A DNA stretch of 64,000 nt. It comes from Amphiura filiformis. Its lineage: Eukaryota > Echinodermata > Ophiuroidea > Amphilepidida > Amphiuridae. Positions 11,501 to 20,797 of the stretch are shown one piece after another; within the stretch, counting starts at the first letter, position 1, and each line of letters opens with the position of its first letter. The stretch lies in the NCBI RefSeq assembly GCF_039555335.1, contig NC_092644.1:44068667-44132666 (forward strand). Direction: 5' to 3'. The notes under the pieces are model-generated. The model was given only the letters and a program-made list of their open reading frames with translations, was not told the origin of the DNA and ran no database searches. The position numbers and the translations under genes are program-made.

Positions 11501-13113
11501 GTTCTCTCGTTATCGTACCATCTTCCATTCCTAATGGATATTGACACTGGCCTGTGGGTTAGACAAATAGGGTGATGGTGAAGTCTCCACTAATTATTAA
11601 AACATAATTATTTTTAAATGTAAATGGCATGTTTCCATATTCCCAGCCGGGGTATAATAAGAATAGCAGAAAAACTCTGTTCGGATCGAAGGGGAGCATG
11701 ACCTAGCGGTGTTTGCACTCAAATTTTTGAGACAACTAAAAATGACACACAAAAATGGTTCGGGTTCTATAAAGGAGATCTCAAGGTTTTAATGTGCATA
11801 TTTTTTTTCGGGAAAATGAGATAATTTTGACATTTCGTATTGAAGATAATTATACATTTTTATCTCAAAACACCTAACAAATTTGATGTCTTTTTGAAAA
11901 ATGTATTATCTTTAATATGAAAGATCAAAATTTTTTAATTTTTTTTAAAAAATACATATTTTTTGGTATAATTTGTCACAAAATTTGTATTATATCGCGA
12001 ATTTCAAAAAAAAGGACATACCTCGTATGTGTGTCTGATGTTCTATCTCAGGTCCCTCAAAATACTGTCCAAACTTTGCTATCCGAGGCCTTAAGAAAGT
12101 ATGTTTTAATTTCCAACAGCGATTATATATTGCTTAATACTAAAGGAACCTTCGTCAATTCGACGTATTCCATTGATACTTAAATATGTTTTGTGTCAAC
12201 TTTTAAAAAACGGTTTGAAATGTTATTAAACACTGTATAACCTTAATATACAACTGTAGATTAATTTATTTCTGTTTTTCTTTGTTCACTCTTTTAAAAA
12301 TGTTATTAAAACGATTTGTGTTTGTTTGGTTAACAACTTCTCACAACTCATATCAAAGTTTCAAAAATTAAATGTATTATCCGCTCACGGCTGTTTGATG
12401 GCATGTAAAAACATGCAAAATCATTGTTAAACTTTTCTTTAAAATGTTAAAGAAAAGTTTAACAATGATGGCGCTATTTGTCTCAAATCTTGTTTGCATC
12501 TTTACAAACGTTAGAAACTTATATACGTATAATGTATTAGAACATAATGACAAGTGAATTTTCACAAAAAACAACAACTTTATCATGAAATGTAAGGTAT
12601 AACTCATATTATTTGGCTAATTTAACTTTAAAATAATATTTAAAATAATATTATAATTATAATTATTATAATATTATTTATTATAATATTATTAAAATAA
12701 TATTTTAAATAATATTATATATTATATGTAAATAGCGCCCTCAATTTGCACACAAAAAAAACCCAGAAAAAGATGAATGATTTGACATAGAAACGAAAAC
12801 CTATGTCAAAAATTGCAATTATATGTACATATACATTTTACTGGCGTAATAGCTATTGGTATTATTCAGGTTTATAGAATTGCACATCATATATCGTTTT
12901 GATCACATCAAACAACCGTGCGCTATGTCTAAATTGGAAGCACACTTTTTCTTTCGGAAACATTATAGTTACGCAGTGACAATGGAGCTATAGGTATCAA
13001 GCCGGATAAATACTTAACAACAGATACATACCGTGAACGTGTGTTACTCCAAGTCCACCAAACCCGGCTACATACACAAGCACTATTACCAAGTTCATGT
13101 TAGATTCTTGCAT
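2037..13113 (-). CDS. Type I receptor with F5/8 type C (discoidin) domain and multi-tyrosine tail, 7 exons
   Basis: Exons on the minus strand: 13032-13113, 11200-11551, 9884-10034, 9436-9627, 7957-8064, 4288-4369 and 2037-2562. All splice sites are GT/AG and every phase joins (1,0,1,1,1,2). The coding sum is 1493 nt, one short of 498 codons, because exon 2 lacks one base. The product would be ~497 residues: signal peptide, F5/8 type C domain (~28-185), Ser/Thr-rich stalk (~185-295), one membrane helix (~297-319) and a cytoplasmic tail with eight tyrosines, including two YEN (Grb2-SH2 type), YAEV and YAQV. F5/8C domains bind carbohydrate, lipid or matrix ligands; the tail looks like a phosphotyrosine scaffold without a kinase. 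It resembles a discoidin receptor lacking its kinase, but I do not recognise a named orthologue. The introns are full of repeats. Confidence 0.85.
2577..4287. other. Receptor intron 6 with a rearranged direct and inverted repeat
   Basis: No gene. A ~70-bp sequence (about 2650-2724) containing TTGCACGTACAG and ATGATTGGTACTTATCAG recurs at about 3011-3079. A second sequence around ATCTTGGAAATAAG (2730-2745) recurs inverted near 2980-3000. The pair looks like the ends of a small mobile element with both direct and inverted terminal similarity. The remainder is unremarkable AT-rich intron. Confidence 0.5.
4288..4369 (-). CDS. Receptor exon 6: transmembrane helix
   Basis: Encodes IIAGGAAGALIVIILVICIA followed by AICWRKR, a single hydrophobic helix with a basic stop-transfer on the tail side. 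It starts in phase 1 (acceptor TGCGTAG) and ends in phase 2 at the perfect donor GTAAGT. The split arginine codon CG|G is completed by the next exon. Confidence 0.85.
4912..5842 (+). mobile_element. RTE/SINE-like retroposon unit, copy 1
   Basis: Starts with the GC-rich palindromic motif around CCCGCACTTCGCGCGGG (4924) and the segment ATGAGTAAATGGGAGCGTTC. A T-rich body and a GC-rich stretch (5500-5620) follow. It ends with GATCTCCCGTATGAATTTGG, a (CATA)n tract and CCCCTATTTATAGTAAGA. The next copy begins directly at its end, so two units lie head to tail. Structure and 3' microsatellite suggest a non-LTR-derived retroposon; the class is inference. Short open frames in the GC-rich part are not taken as genes. 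Confidence 0.65.
5843..6757 (+). mobile_element. RTE/SINE-like retroposon unit, copy 2 (head to tail with copy 1)
   Basis: Same organisation and about 95% identical by eye to 4912-5842, with small indels (for example AACAGG for AAACAGG near 5910). It begins CTAGCGGGATACCCGCG straight after the AGTAAGA end of copy 1. A shortened, diverged relative is at 18955-19310 and an inverted one at 55968-56590. Confidence 0.65.
6758..7050. other. Intron sequence, nothing recognised
   Basis: AT-rich intron 5 sequence of the receptor gene. I see no open frame, repeat or signal worth calling. Confidence 0.5.
7060..7322. mobile_element. Foldback MITE, related to 57583-57938
   Basis: Left arm around ACACTGGCAACAAAAG and TATGTATATTATAGGGGCAAGG (7077-7112) and right arm around CCTTGCTCCTGTAATATATA and CTACCAGTGTGT (7271-7312) are inverted copies. 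The middle holds a second inverted pair (CACTGAAATT). A longer, TTAA-flanked relative is at 57583-57938, which suggests this is an eroded piggyBac-type MITE. No TTAA is evident at these ends. Confidence 0.6.
7606..7676. repeat. Palindrome (foldback) in receptor intron
   Basis: Arms CTTAGATTTTGACGCGTCTA (7610) and its near-complement TAGACGCATCAAAATCTAAG (7652) surround a short loop with CCCCGAAGGGGG. One main mismatch is seen across ~30 bp per arm. Likely a small foldback MITE; could form a strong hairpin. Confidence 0.6.
7957..8064 (-). CDS. Receptor exon 5: second stalk exon
   Basis: Thirty-six codons, phase 1-1, between acceptor TTTTGTAG and donor GTATGC. The sequence is again rich in Ser, Thr and Val (HVTASESDIHVTKTSQVAST and PVVPSTGSS). 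No domain is recognised; it extends the stalk to the membrane helix. Confidence 0.7.
8070..9435. other. Receptor intron 4, no gene
   Basis: AT-rich intron. The only structure seen is the short palindrome TTAGGCCAGAAATTGGCCTAA at 9091-9111. No coding exon with compatible phase was found between the two stalk exons, whose phases already match. Confidence 0.5.
9436..9627 (-). CDS. Receptor exon 4: Ser/Thr-rich stalk
   Basis: Sixty-four codons dominated by Thr and Ser (for example TTTSQ, SSLTTSQATLGATT) with one N-glycosylation site (NRS). Phase 1 at both ends; acceptor TTCACAG and donor GTAGGT. Composition is that of a mucin-like, O-glycosylated spacer holding the discoidin domain away from the membrane. 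Confidence 0.8.
9884..10034 (-). CDS. Receptor exon 3: end of F5/8 type C domain
   Basis: After the acceptor CCTATAG the exon reads IFTGNSNDSTV, then NLLRIYLQTCDSEG and CALRFELYGQNEC, the diagnostic C-terminal strand of F5/8 type C domains. It begins in phase 0, matching exon 2, and ends in phase 1 at GTAAGTG. An alternative acceptor 9 bases downstream (TTTACAG) would break the phase. The domain as a whole lies between two phase-1 junctions, a symmetrical 1-1 module. Confidence 0.85.
10087..10772. mobile_element. AACGTT-rich MITE, copy 1 (CCCAGCAAACAC ends)
   Basis: Terminal inverted repeats CCCAGCAAACACAAAACG at 10087 and its complement ending GTGTTTGCTGGG at 10772. The 686-bp interior repeats AAAACGTTTT palindromes and the segment AAATGTCGGGTTATATAAAGG in both directions, so much of it can fold back. 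There is no coding capacity. Further copies are at 52634-53318 and 58437-59067, with a decayed one at 35331-35670. It lies in receptor intron 2. Confidence 0.85.
11200..11551 (-). CDS. Receptor exon 2: first part of F5/8 type C domain, with a 1-nt frameshift
   Basis: The acceptor AACCCACAG precedes GCCAGTGT. The reading starts CQYPLGMEDGTI, the usual opening of a discoidin domain, and continues through WIP, RYIQVNF and VTGIATQG. Near 11275 the frame is lost. In the next frame the domain continues as ETFTIKF and SSWMSITNSDNEK up to a GTAAGT donor (11199). One extra base in the AAAA run at 11275-11278 (plus strand) would join both halves and also make all later exon phases agree. This may be a sequencing or assembly error or a real mutation. 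Confidence 0.8.
11560..12400. other. Receptor intron 1, part of a repeat family
   Basis: No exon seen. The stretch 11820-12075 (GACATTTCGTATTGAAGAT, then GTGTGTCTGATG and CAAAATACTGTCC) is a diverged fragment of the foldback family best preserved at 60935-61575. Other pieces of this family occur at 14090-14190 and 25225-25310. Confidence 0.5.
12420..12469. repeat. Perfect 22-bp inverted repeat with 6-nt loop
   Basis: TCATTGTTAAACTTTTCTTT on the left is exactly complementary to the right arm, 22 base pairs with loop AAATGT. It lies in intron 1 of the receptor gene. A perfect match over 22 pairs implies recent origin or selection; the stem is short for a microRNA precursor. Confidence 0.8.
12618..12730. 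repeat. AT-only palindrome
   Basis: About 110 bp made of AATAATATT and ATTATAAT units arranged as imperfect inverted repeats. Low-complexity, cruciform-capable DNA without coding potential. Confidence 0.6.
13032..13113 (-). CDS. Receptor exon 1: start codon and signal peptide
   Basis: The first ATG is at 13113 and a second in-frame ATG at 13098; an in-frame TGA precedes the first. After the second ATG comes a strong hydrophobic core, NLVIVLVYVAGFGGLGV, typical of a secretory signal. The exon ends HVH plus one base (phase 1) at a GTATGT donor. The second methionine gives the better signal peptide, so the real start is uncertain by five codons. Confidence 0.8.
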
Positions 13114-14220
13114 ACTTAAACAATAATTTCATATAATTATGAACTACGAGACACATTTCAATACACTTGCCCTAAAAACAACAACAGAAGCAGTTCTAAG
13201 CAATCGACTACCTGTTCGTTCTAATCATTGAGGAAGTGAATAAAGACTTGTGTGATACTGAACCGTAAATGAAATTGTTGCCTTTTGGCTCTTTTTCTTA
13301 TGTGGCAAAAAACAGAAGAACCAGAACAGAATGAGAGAGGGGGAAGGATAGAGGAAAGAATACAGAGGGAAGAACGAATACAGAGAGAGGAAAGGAAGGG
13401 GAAAGGAAAGGGTGGAAGGTTGGGACAGAGAGGCTGCCGCAAGAATCAGTCATCATTAAGATTAAAACTAACAACAAAGAATTTCTTCTAATTTTTTTGA
13501 TATTTAGTGTCAAATATTTTAAATATTTGTTAGTGTACCGAGGAACCCATGTAACTATGCAGACCTATTAGTTGTGTTGATCTTCCTGAATAAATTGACA
13601 CAAAGTTAACGAAAGAGAATAAAATTCAGAAGGAAAAAATAGAAACCAACTCAAAATTACACCAAGGCAGCCATTGACAAACGCTACTTTCCACCACACA
13701 CAGGATGGCATTTCTGCTTGGTCAATGGACCGTTTTATTTGACACTGACTTTTGTCAATTCGGGATTTTTTTATTCGTTTGCTATAATGAGTCAAAACAA
13801 TTAAAAAAGAAATGACATGATACTTGAAGGTTAAATGGGGTGACAAGTTATATAGGAAAGTTAACGGTAGCGTTTCATGTTGGTATTAAATAACACATAA
13901 AAGCTCAGCGTGTAAGGCTAAAATGCCCGGGACTAAACTGGTTTTCCCCGTAGACCGCGCGAATTTTTTCTTTGATCAATTTTAAGGGATTGAATAGCGG
14001 CGTTTGCACAGCATATTTTGGGTTAAATTTCAAAAATATTTTAATTTTAAATAATTTACCATACTATTTGTATTTTATCGCGAATTTAAAACAAAATCTA
14101 AATTAGTTGATATCAGGAGGACATTCCTCATATTCAGAATGCAATTTAGTGTGTGTCTGATGATGTGATCCCAGGTCCCACAAAAATCTATCCGATCATT
14201 TTGTAATGTTGTAAAAATCA
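13114..14220. other. Upstream region of the receptor gene
   Basis: No gene. This is 5' of the receptor start codon and should hold its promoter, but I see no convincing TATA box. A purine-rich microsatellite-like tract (GAGAGGAAAGGAAGGGG type) occupies about 13319-13430. A repeat fragment lies at 13940-14190. Confidence 0.4.
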
Positions 14221-14432
14221 TATATTCAAAGAAAAATGAAAGAAAATATAATTTTCTCGAACATTTTGTTTTACAAGCAACATGAAATCAATAAATGTTA
14301 TCAAAACCATTCTTCTTGTTTCCTAAATCTTACAATTTTCATACAGGGTGTCCCTGAAAGAACTGTATCGCCGGGAACTGAATTAGTTTGGTATTTTAAC
14401 GCAAAAATATTTTTGATAATATCTATAATAAT

Positions 14433-14467
14433 AAGTCCCTTCCAAATGGCAGGTTTGGAAGGGACTT
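14433..14467. repeat. Perfect hairpin, 14-bp arms
   Basis: AAGTCCCTTCCAAA, 7-nt loop, TTTGGAAGGGACTT. Preceded at 14345 by ACAGGGTGTCCCTGAAAG, a motif often found at the ends of invertebrate DNA transposons; the two may belong to one small element. Confidence 0.6.
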
Positions 14468-14479
14468 TTCAACTAAACA

Positions 14480-15425
14480 TTTTGTTCTTATTGTAAAAGC
14501 TAGACCATTCAAATGCTATATAAATATGTATGTGAGAGTGTGTGTGCGCGCTGGTATTGTTTATGTATTGTTTAATATTTAAAAAAACCTGGTGTATAAA
14601 AATGAAATTTCTGTATTTATCTGAGTAAACTATGATTGTAAAATGTACACCGGAAAAAAAAAAAAGGAAAAAAAGGAAAAAAAAAAAATATTTAAGGGGG
14701 TTAGTTACTTTTTTGAGATGTTTAGTTAATATACAACTGGGCTAACTTTTCCACAAAAATTGGTAAAATTATACAGTATAAAGGCCTTGGCCTACATAAT
14801 TATTGATATTTTTGTCTTCAACAAAATACAAACATCTGTGGAAATTCATATTTTTCAATCCACAAACTAGATTGAATTCAAAATGCGACATATCTCGTTT
14901 AAGTTTTGCTGCAGAATACTTTAGTAATTACTTGAGTAGAAGACAATATAAAACTCAGTCTTAACCTTTTGCTATAAAGATTTATGAATTTTATTAAAAC
15001 ATAGCTTCATTGGGGTTTAAATATTATTTAATCAATTCAAACAGATATAAATGCCAAAGTAGTGTTATCAAAACTGAGATATTAATTAAAATATTCACAA
15101 GCTAATAATGTCAATTTTGCGACAGCTTATCAAATTGCATATTATTGTTTGCTCAAATTGAATTGGATAGTATTCAAATAATAAAACTGCTTGAATGAAT
15201 TAGTTCTCGGAGAGGTTTGAAATAATAATAATGCTTTGTATATCTCAAGTTGAACGAAATGGCACACACGTTGTTTTGAAATGTAACGAAGCAAGATCCA
15301 AACCTTTCAGACAATTGGAAAAGACGATTTTAATTCCATATCATAGGAATTCAATATCTTTATGACTAATTCGTATTACACTTCCCTCATTTAGTCTTGT
15401 AAAATTATCTTTTATCAATTATGTT
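14480..15425. other. AT-rich intergenic DNA, no gene
   Basis: Low-complexity A/T-rich sequence with a poly-A/AAAGG tract at 14655-14690. Nothing coding is seen on either strand. Confidence 0.5.
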
Positions 15426-15577
15426 GAATCAATCGATCAATCAATCAATTAATTAATCAAGCAAGCAAATAATAAATTAAACAATCAAGCAACATATCAG
15501 TCAATCAATCTCAAGCAAAAAATAAATAAATCAGGATGAATAAGATAAATTATAAATAATAAAAAAGTAAATTAAGA

Positions 15578-15609
<32 letters not shown>

Positions 15610-15610
15610 G
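15426..15610. repeat. Degenerate AATC and AAAT tetranucleotide repeats
   Basis: Imperfect (AATC)n at 15430-15460 passes into (AAGC) and (AAAT)n, ending with a clean (AAAT) run at about 15579-15607. Simple repeat only. Confidence 0.75.
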
Positions 15611-15892
15611 AAAATCATATTTTACACTATTCAGAAAAATATTCAAAAAGGTAAGCGAAAAAGGGTCAATTGTAAGTCTTTGATCTCATAGAATTATTTG
15701 TATGTTCAAAAATGTTACCACACAACATGATACAACACAAAGCATTCAGGAACTAGTTTTCTGTATGCTGTGTATTTGGGTTAATAATCCCAAAATGCTT
15801 GACTTATCGTTAATGTGACAAATTAAACCAAACTTTATTATGTTGAATGGAAAAAAAAAAATAAAAAAATAAATAAACCGCTCCGTGTTTGT

Positions 15893-16068
15893 AACAAAAG
15901 AATTTTACGAAGCTACCTAATTTTCAATCCGTTCCACGGAGTCAAATATCTATCAATGACAATAGACGCCTCATGCGCTGGTGATGCGCAGTGATTAGCA
16001 TTCCGAATACAGATCATCAATTGATATTTGAATCCGTGGAAAGGTTTGAAAATGAAAGAATTTCGTAA
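15893..16068. repeat. Foldback, ~70-bp arms
   Basis: The left arm (AATTTTACGAAGCTACCTAA, CCGTTCCACGGAGTCAAATA) and right arm (TATTTGAATCCGTGGAAAGG, GAATTTCGTAAAATTC) are imperfect inverted copies around a short centre with GCGCTGGTGATGCGC. No open frame. Probably a MITE. Confidence 0.6.
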
Positions 16069-16069
16069 A

Positions 16070-17185
16070 ATTCATTTATTTCAAGAACGCTGAGGTCAAT
16101 TGTCAAAATTCAAAAGGTTTGTGATAGCTGTGGCGTTAAAATACCAAAATTAATATAATGAGATCAAATATGTGACACAATCTGTTCCATATGAATTTTT
16201 CTGCTTGAATAAAATGTTTAAATGCATATTTGCCATTATTTTTTTGATCCAAGATTTCTTTTCTTCAAATTGTTTATCTACAACCAATATCATTTTTTTT
16301 TCTAAAATACAGCCTTGAATTAAATAGGTAATTCTTTCATATCTTGTCCGATCTCTTCAAGACTTTTAAACAATTCAATATAGATCACGGTCAGTAAGCC
16401 TCACGGTCAGATTTCTCGAAGCTTAGCTAATGGTCAGTAGGCTAGCCCTACCAATTTTGATCAATTTGATTGATTTATCTTTTTAGGTGATATATAAAGT
16501 GAACATGAGGTAGCCAACTTTGGGGGAGGCGCAAAAATTTCACAACAATTAATCGCGGTGGCACAAAGACGGTTGCATTATTTTGACCCGGTATTATCGG
16601 TGGGATATATGCATTTTTTAGGGTAAGACATGCACTGTTCTTTTAAAGTCTTCGAGCTTCAAAAAGGCTTTGTTGGAACAAAAAAATTTTTATTTGACAC
16701 AATTTTGGCCTATGATTAGTGTGGAAAGGGCTTTATTGGAATAATGTATAAACATTTTGTATTTTACACTATTTTGGCCCATAATCGGGCTGAATTTTTG
16801 TCGAAAACTGGCTCCTTGCATCTTTTCTTTTCCTTTGCCTCCCCGATTTTCTCTTTCATTTCTAGTCAGAAGGGAAATTTTTCTCTTTCATTTTTTGTCA
16901 TGGGTCACTCTACTCACGCCCCACACCCGCTGGCTACGCTTACTATTGGAAACACTGGTATATCGGACTACATAGAAATGGAAGAATTCAATTTTGACTA
17001 TATCGCCCTGCACTACAAGCAGGTTGCACTCATCACCTGTGTATGTCTGCAATTGAATACAATACAGCTCTTTTCAAAGATACTTACAGGTGCGAGTGAT
17101 CAAAAAGATATGGCTCAATGCATAGGTACCACGTGAACGTTGTAGTGCGGGGCGATGTAGTCAAATATTGTATTCATCTATTGCT
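16070..17185. other. No gene recognised
   Basis: AT-rich DNA. A plus-strand open frame of 130 codons from 16744 has biased, Phe-rich composition and no recognisable family, so I do not call it a gene. Confidence 0.4.
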
Positions 17186-17187
17186 AT

Positions 17188-17270
17188 GGTAGTTAATCCG
17201 ATTATACGTCACTTCGACAGCGAATTACCAATTCGCCGTCGAAGTAGTGATATAACAGGATTGATTACCT
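17188..17270. repeat. Palindrome with ~35-bp arms
   Basis: GTCACTTCGACAGCGAATTA on the left mirrors AATTCGCCGTCGAAGTAGTG on the right, extended outward by AATCCG...GGATT. Small foldback; no coding content. Confidence 0.6.
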
Positions 17271-18740
17271 TCAGTATACAGAGATGTGCCACGCAGACTC
17301 TCGGATGCTAACTCTCTCTACAGCCTGTCTAAAAAAATTGTGTAAGTGAAAAGCGCCTTCTTTGGCAATTAGAAAATACTGTTGTGACATGATGCTTACA
17401 TCAACTTTCAGCTTTCAAATGCCGTTTGTTCTGTTCAATTTCCTTGTTTTAATCTCGAGATATGTTTAGTTATTCGAAAGGGCAAAAGAGGATTAAAGGG
17501 GCTACATGTAAATCAATGATAGCATCATGTTTATCAAGAGTTCCTTCGTGAAATCAAAAGAATGTATCGATTACACAACAATACATAATTGTTTTTACTG
17601 TTTTCTCATGATACAGGTATAATGATTCTCTTTTCACGCTTGAAACAGAATAAAAGATAAATAAATATTTCACATTCTGCTGTAAAATTAAATACATGTA
17701 CATGTCAATGATTATATCATGGTAAATAGTCCCTTCTTTGTCACTCAAAACATCCTAAAAGAAAAGACAAATATTACACACTCTTTTTAAAATTAAAATC
17801 ATGTCAACGAAATATTGCATATCGTATACATTTGAAATTTTACTGAGCAATTGTTACATGATCATTTCTAATCCTACAAATGAATGCTCTTTTACTAACT
17901 GCACTATATTCTATTAAAATTTCTAAAAAAGTGGCACATATGCCCAAATGCGCCCAACTGGGCACATTTGTACAATCACTGAAAATCTACCCATCGATAT
18001 ACTAAAATTGCTAAAAATGTACCCCCAAACCGTGGAAAATTCCCGTATACCTTCGACCAGGGAGAACTTAATTTCAGTATAGTCTTTTATACAAGAGTGT
18101 ATCTAGGGCATGGAACTAAGCATGTTTGCTGCATATTTTTAAGCACGGATTTTCAATTACCACTGCACAGATTTGTAATCTTACTGCACGAATAATAGCC
18201 CCTGCGTAGTTGTTGCACTTTATCAAATACCTTTGCTCAATACGAGCCGTATGGTTGTGTAATTGACGGATACGCCTGCATGCGCGCAATTTTGCATCTT
18301 AAGCGACCGATACTGTTTAGATACGATATTTTTGAGATCATTATTTAGCGTCACGTAGGATGGTGTGGTACACCCCACATATTGCACCAAATATATTGAC
18401 CTTTCCTTCCACTCAATAATATCCAACTTGGCTATGATTTAATTTGCTTTGATAACACAATTATAGCATTGACAATAAGTACAAACCCAATTAACGGAGG
18501 GGTTTGTTGGAGACTTTCTGTCAAATGACAAGCTACAAACATAAAATGGGCATGTCAAGTTATGAACAGGTGACATTATTATTGTTTCAAAGAATATCTA
18601 TTAATTTGTCTCCATGCCGGGTTGTTGTCTGATCAATATATGACAATGTGACTATCAGCTTAGTATTGAACTTGAAACTGCTTTGGCTAGGACAATATCT
18701 TGTTGATTGAAAAAGAATGTTTCAAATACAGGTCACCAGA
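17271..18740. other. No gene recognised
   Basis: AT-rich sequence with only short open frames on both strands. No repeat or gene signal is convincing. Confidence 0.4.
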
Positions 18741-18744
18741 CTTA

Positions 18745-18907
18745 AGAAATAAAGGGTAATGCATTATCCTTTACACGCAAATAATGTGTCGAGGCAGTAA
18801 AACGTAAATAATGGGTGCGGCGCAGGCGAACCCATTATTTAAACGTTTTTACTGCCGAGGACAAATTATTTGCGTGTAAAGGATAATGCTGTACCCTTTA
18901 TTTCTAT
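18745..18907. repeat. Long near-perfect palindrome, ~70-bp arms
   Basis: The left arm (AAATAAAGGGTAATGCATTA, CCTTTACACGCAAATAA) is repeated inverted on the right (TTATTTGCGTGTAAAGG, CCCTTTATTT), with inner arms AACGTAAATAATGGGT and ACCCATTATTTAAACGTT. The loop is GCGGCGCAGGCGA. It resembles a foldback MITE. Confidence 0.7.
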
Positions 18908-18954
18908 TCTATTACCGCAAAATAGTGCGATTTAAAGAGAAAATACCACTTTTT

Positions 18955-19310
18955 TTTACCTCTTTTCCCCGTATTTAGGTCATTCTCTCATAGCGTGTCT
19001 ACGGTCGTTCACCCGTATTTGCATTACGTGGATCTGCGTAGTGCTGTGTTACCCTCGTGCCGATATGCCCGCTTTGTATGACGCGAGTGGCTAGGTTAGC
19101 AACCTACTACTTTTCTCTGCTTACCTATATAGGATAGTAACCGACTACATTTTTACTGATTTTTAGGCCAATTCTTGGCCGTTTTCTACCAAATTTTCGC
19201 ATTACCGTCTCGGTAGATCTCCCGTATGAATTTGGCGGTTTGGATTGAAACTGGACTCACATAGACAGATCGATACATGGATACAACATTCCCTATTTAT
19301 AGCCTAGTAA
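18955..19310 (+). mobile_element. Diverged 3' part of the 4.9-kb retroposon family
   Basis: Shares CTCTCATAGCGTGT, CCAATTCTTG, GATCTCCCGTATGAATTTGG and the end ACATTCCC, TATTTATAG with units at 4912-6757, in the same order. It then runs straight into an (ATT)n tract, which marks the 3' end of the retroposon. Confidence 0.65.
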
Positions 19311-19335
19311 GATTATTATTATTATTATTATTATT

Positions 19336-19425
<90 letters not shown>

Positions 19426-19426
19426 T
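19311..19426. repeat. (ATT)n microsatellite
   Basis: About 38 ATT units with one GTGTT interruption near 19337. It adjoins the 3' end of a retroposon copy and probably grew from its tail. Confidence 0.9.
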
Positions 19427-19789
19427 TATTAATTGCACAAAAACTGAAGTCGACATTAGTCGAATTTGAACTCCACTTCGTTTACCTGTTCATAATTCCC
19501 ACATTGTAATGGCATGATTGTTAGTGCTAGCCTGTCGGGGTTTCCACCCGGGCCGCTATCGTAGTCACGCGGAGTTCATATGGTTAGGGTTCGGGTTAGG
19601 GAGATACACCTTTGCTTTATTGCCCTGCTGGACTGTTCTTAAATGGGACCCAACCACAGTATAACTAAACTATGGGAGCTTGCCGGTCTCGGGCCAGCCA
19701 GCCCTGTCCTGCGGCCTTGAGTGGAGGAACTTGCCGGACTTTGGCCTTGATGTAATGTCTACATTAAATGATTGGTGATTTGATTTTAG

Positions 19790-19885
19790 GGACGAAATCA
19801 AAACTCGACAGGTAGTTGACCACCGGCTCCGTCCGGCTTCTATTCCGGACGGAACCGGCGGCCAACCACCGGTCGAGTTTTGATA
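19790..19885. repeat. Palindrome, ~45-bp arms
   Basis: GATATCAAAACTCGACCGGTGGTTGGCCGCCGGTTCCGTCCGG-type right arm mirrors the left arm (AAATCAAAACTCGACAGGTA, GACCACCGGCTCCGTCCGG). The arms are GC-richer than the surroundings. Foldback MITE is likely. Confidence 0.6.
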
Positions 19886-20654
19886 TCATCGCTTATAATT
19901 TACCCTTGCCCTTCCTTCACTTTCTTCAAGCCCTGATTTGTACGTGGCTAATTTACAGTTTAACCCTGATAGCTATCTAATAAAACATTTTCCTTGATCA
20001 CTATCCAATAAATCCAACAACGCAGATTAACCTTGATCCTTATGCAATAAAACAGTTTAAGCTGTGTTTAAGCTTTAAGTTTGTGTCGAATATATGTTTT
20101 TATGCATTCATTGTACATTTCCTACAACTTGAAAATTTAGGCATTACTTTCCATACTGTTCAAATAAACATTTTAATCGATTTGAAAACATTGTACATAA
20201 ATACCAAGGTAAGGAGGAATTTCGTTAAACAAAACAAAAGAAAAGCACTTGATACACAAATGAATTTTATGCGTGCTCAGTGGCAGTATATACCACAATG
20301 AAATACAATTTATGACAAAAAGTACTGAAATCTGAAAGAACACTTAAATATTAAAAACTTTTAATATTTAATTAAGTTAAAATTTCAGTAGGATAAGCGA
20401 ATTTCAGTGTGCTAATATTAGAATGACCTTGCATTGACTGACATGTAGATCTAAGACATAGTAAAGCAAACTATATGTGACCATCCACCACAACTGAGCC
20501 CGGATGTCTCCAGTGCCACTATTGAGATATGCTCCATTGAACTTAACAATAAAAAATAGGAAACAAAGGATTTATTGACTGTTTTATTGATTTTTCACTA
20601 CTTAAATGTCAAGTACTATAGACATGATATACATATATGGTATGCTCCGCTTAC

Positions 20655-20797
20655 ATCAAAAACCGGAGCACCAGGAGCAAAACCAGCGAGGATGAGCATG
20701 GATCGGCAACCAAACTCACATGTGGCAACGCGGAGAATTGAACCCGGGTTTCAGTGGTGAGAAATGAGTGAGAAGACCACTACACTAACCCGTCTTC
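20655..20797 (-). mobile_element. tRNA-derived SINE head
   Basis: On the minus strand the sequence opens with a pol III A-box-like TAGTGTAGTGG and a B-box-like GGTTCAATTCT about 40 bases later, set in a tRNA-like frame. The body CACATGTGAGTTTGGTTGCC and GCTCCTGGTGCTCCGG follows. Not a functional tRNA: the acceptor stem and anticodon arm do not fold properly. A SINE of the type common in deuterostomes is the best reading. Confidence 0.65.

Noticed and set aside
16744-17136. 130-codon plus-strand open frame
   Set aside because: No signal, domain or splice context; AT/Phe-biased composition typical of chance frames.
19578-19604. GGTTAGGGTTCGGGTTAGGG, telomere-like
   Set aside because: Only two or three imperfect units; no interstitial telomere array.
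20720-20797. tRNA gene
   Set aside because: tRNA-like boxes only; sequence belongs to a SINE.
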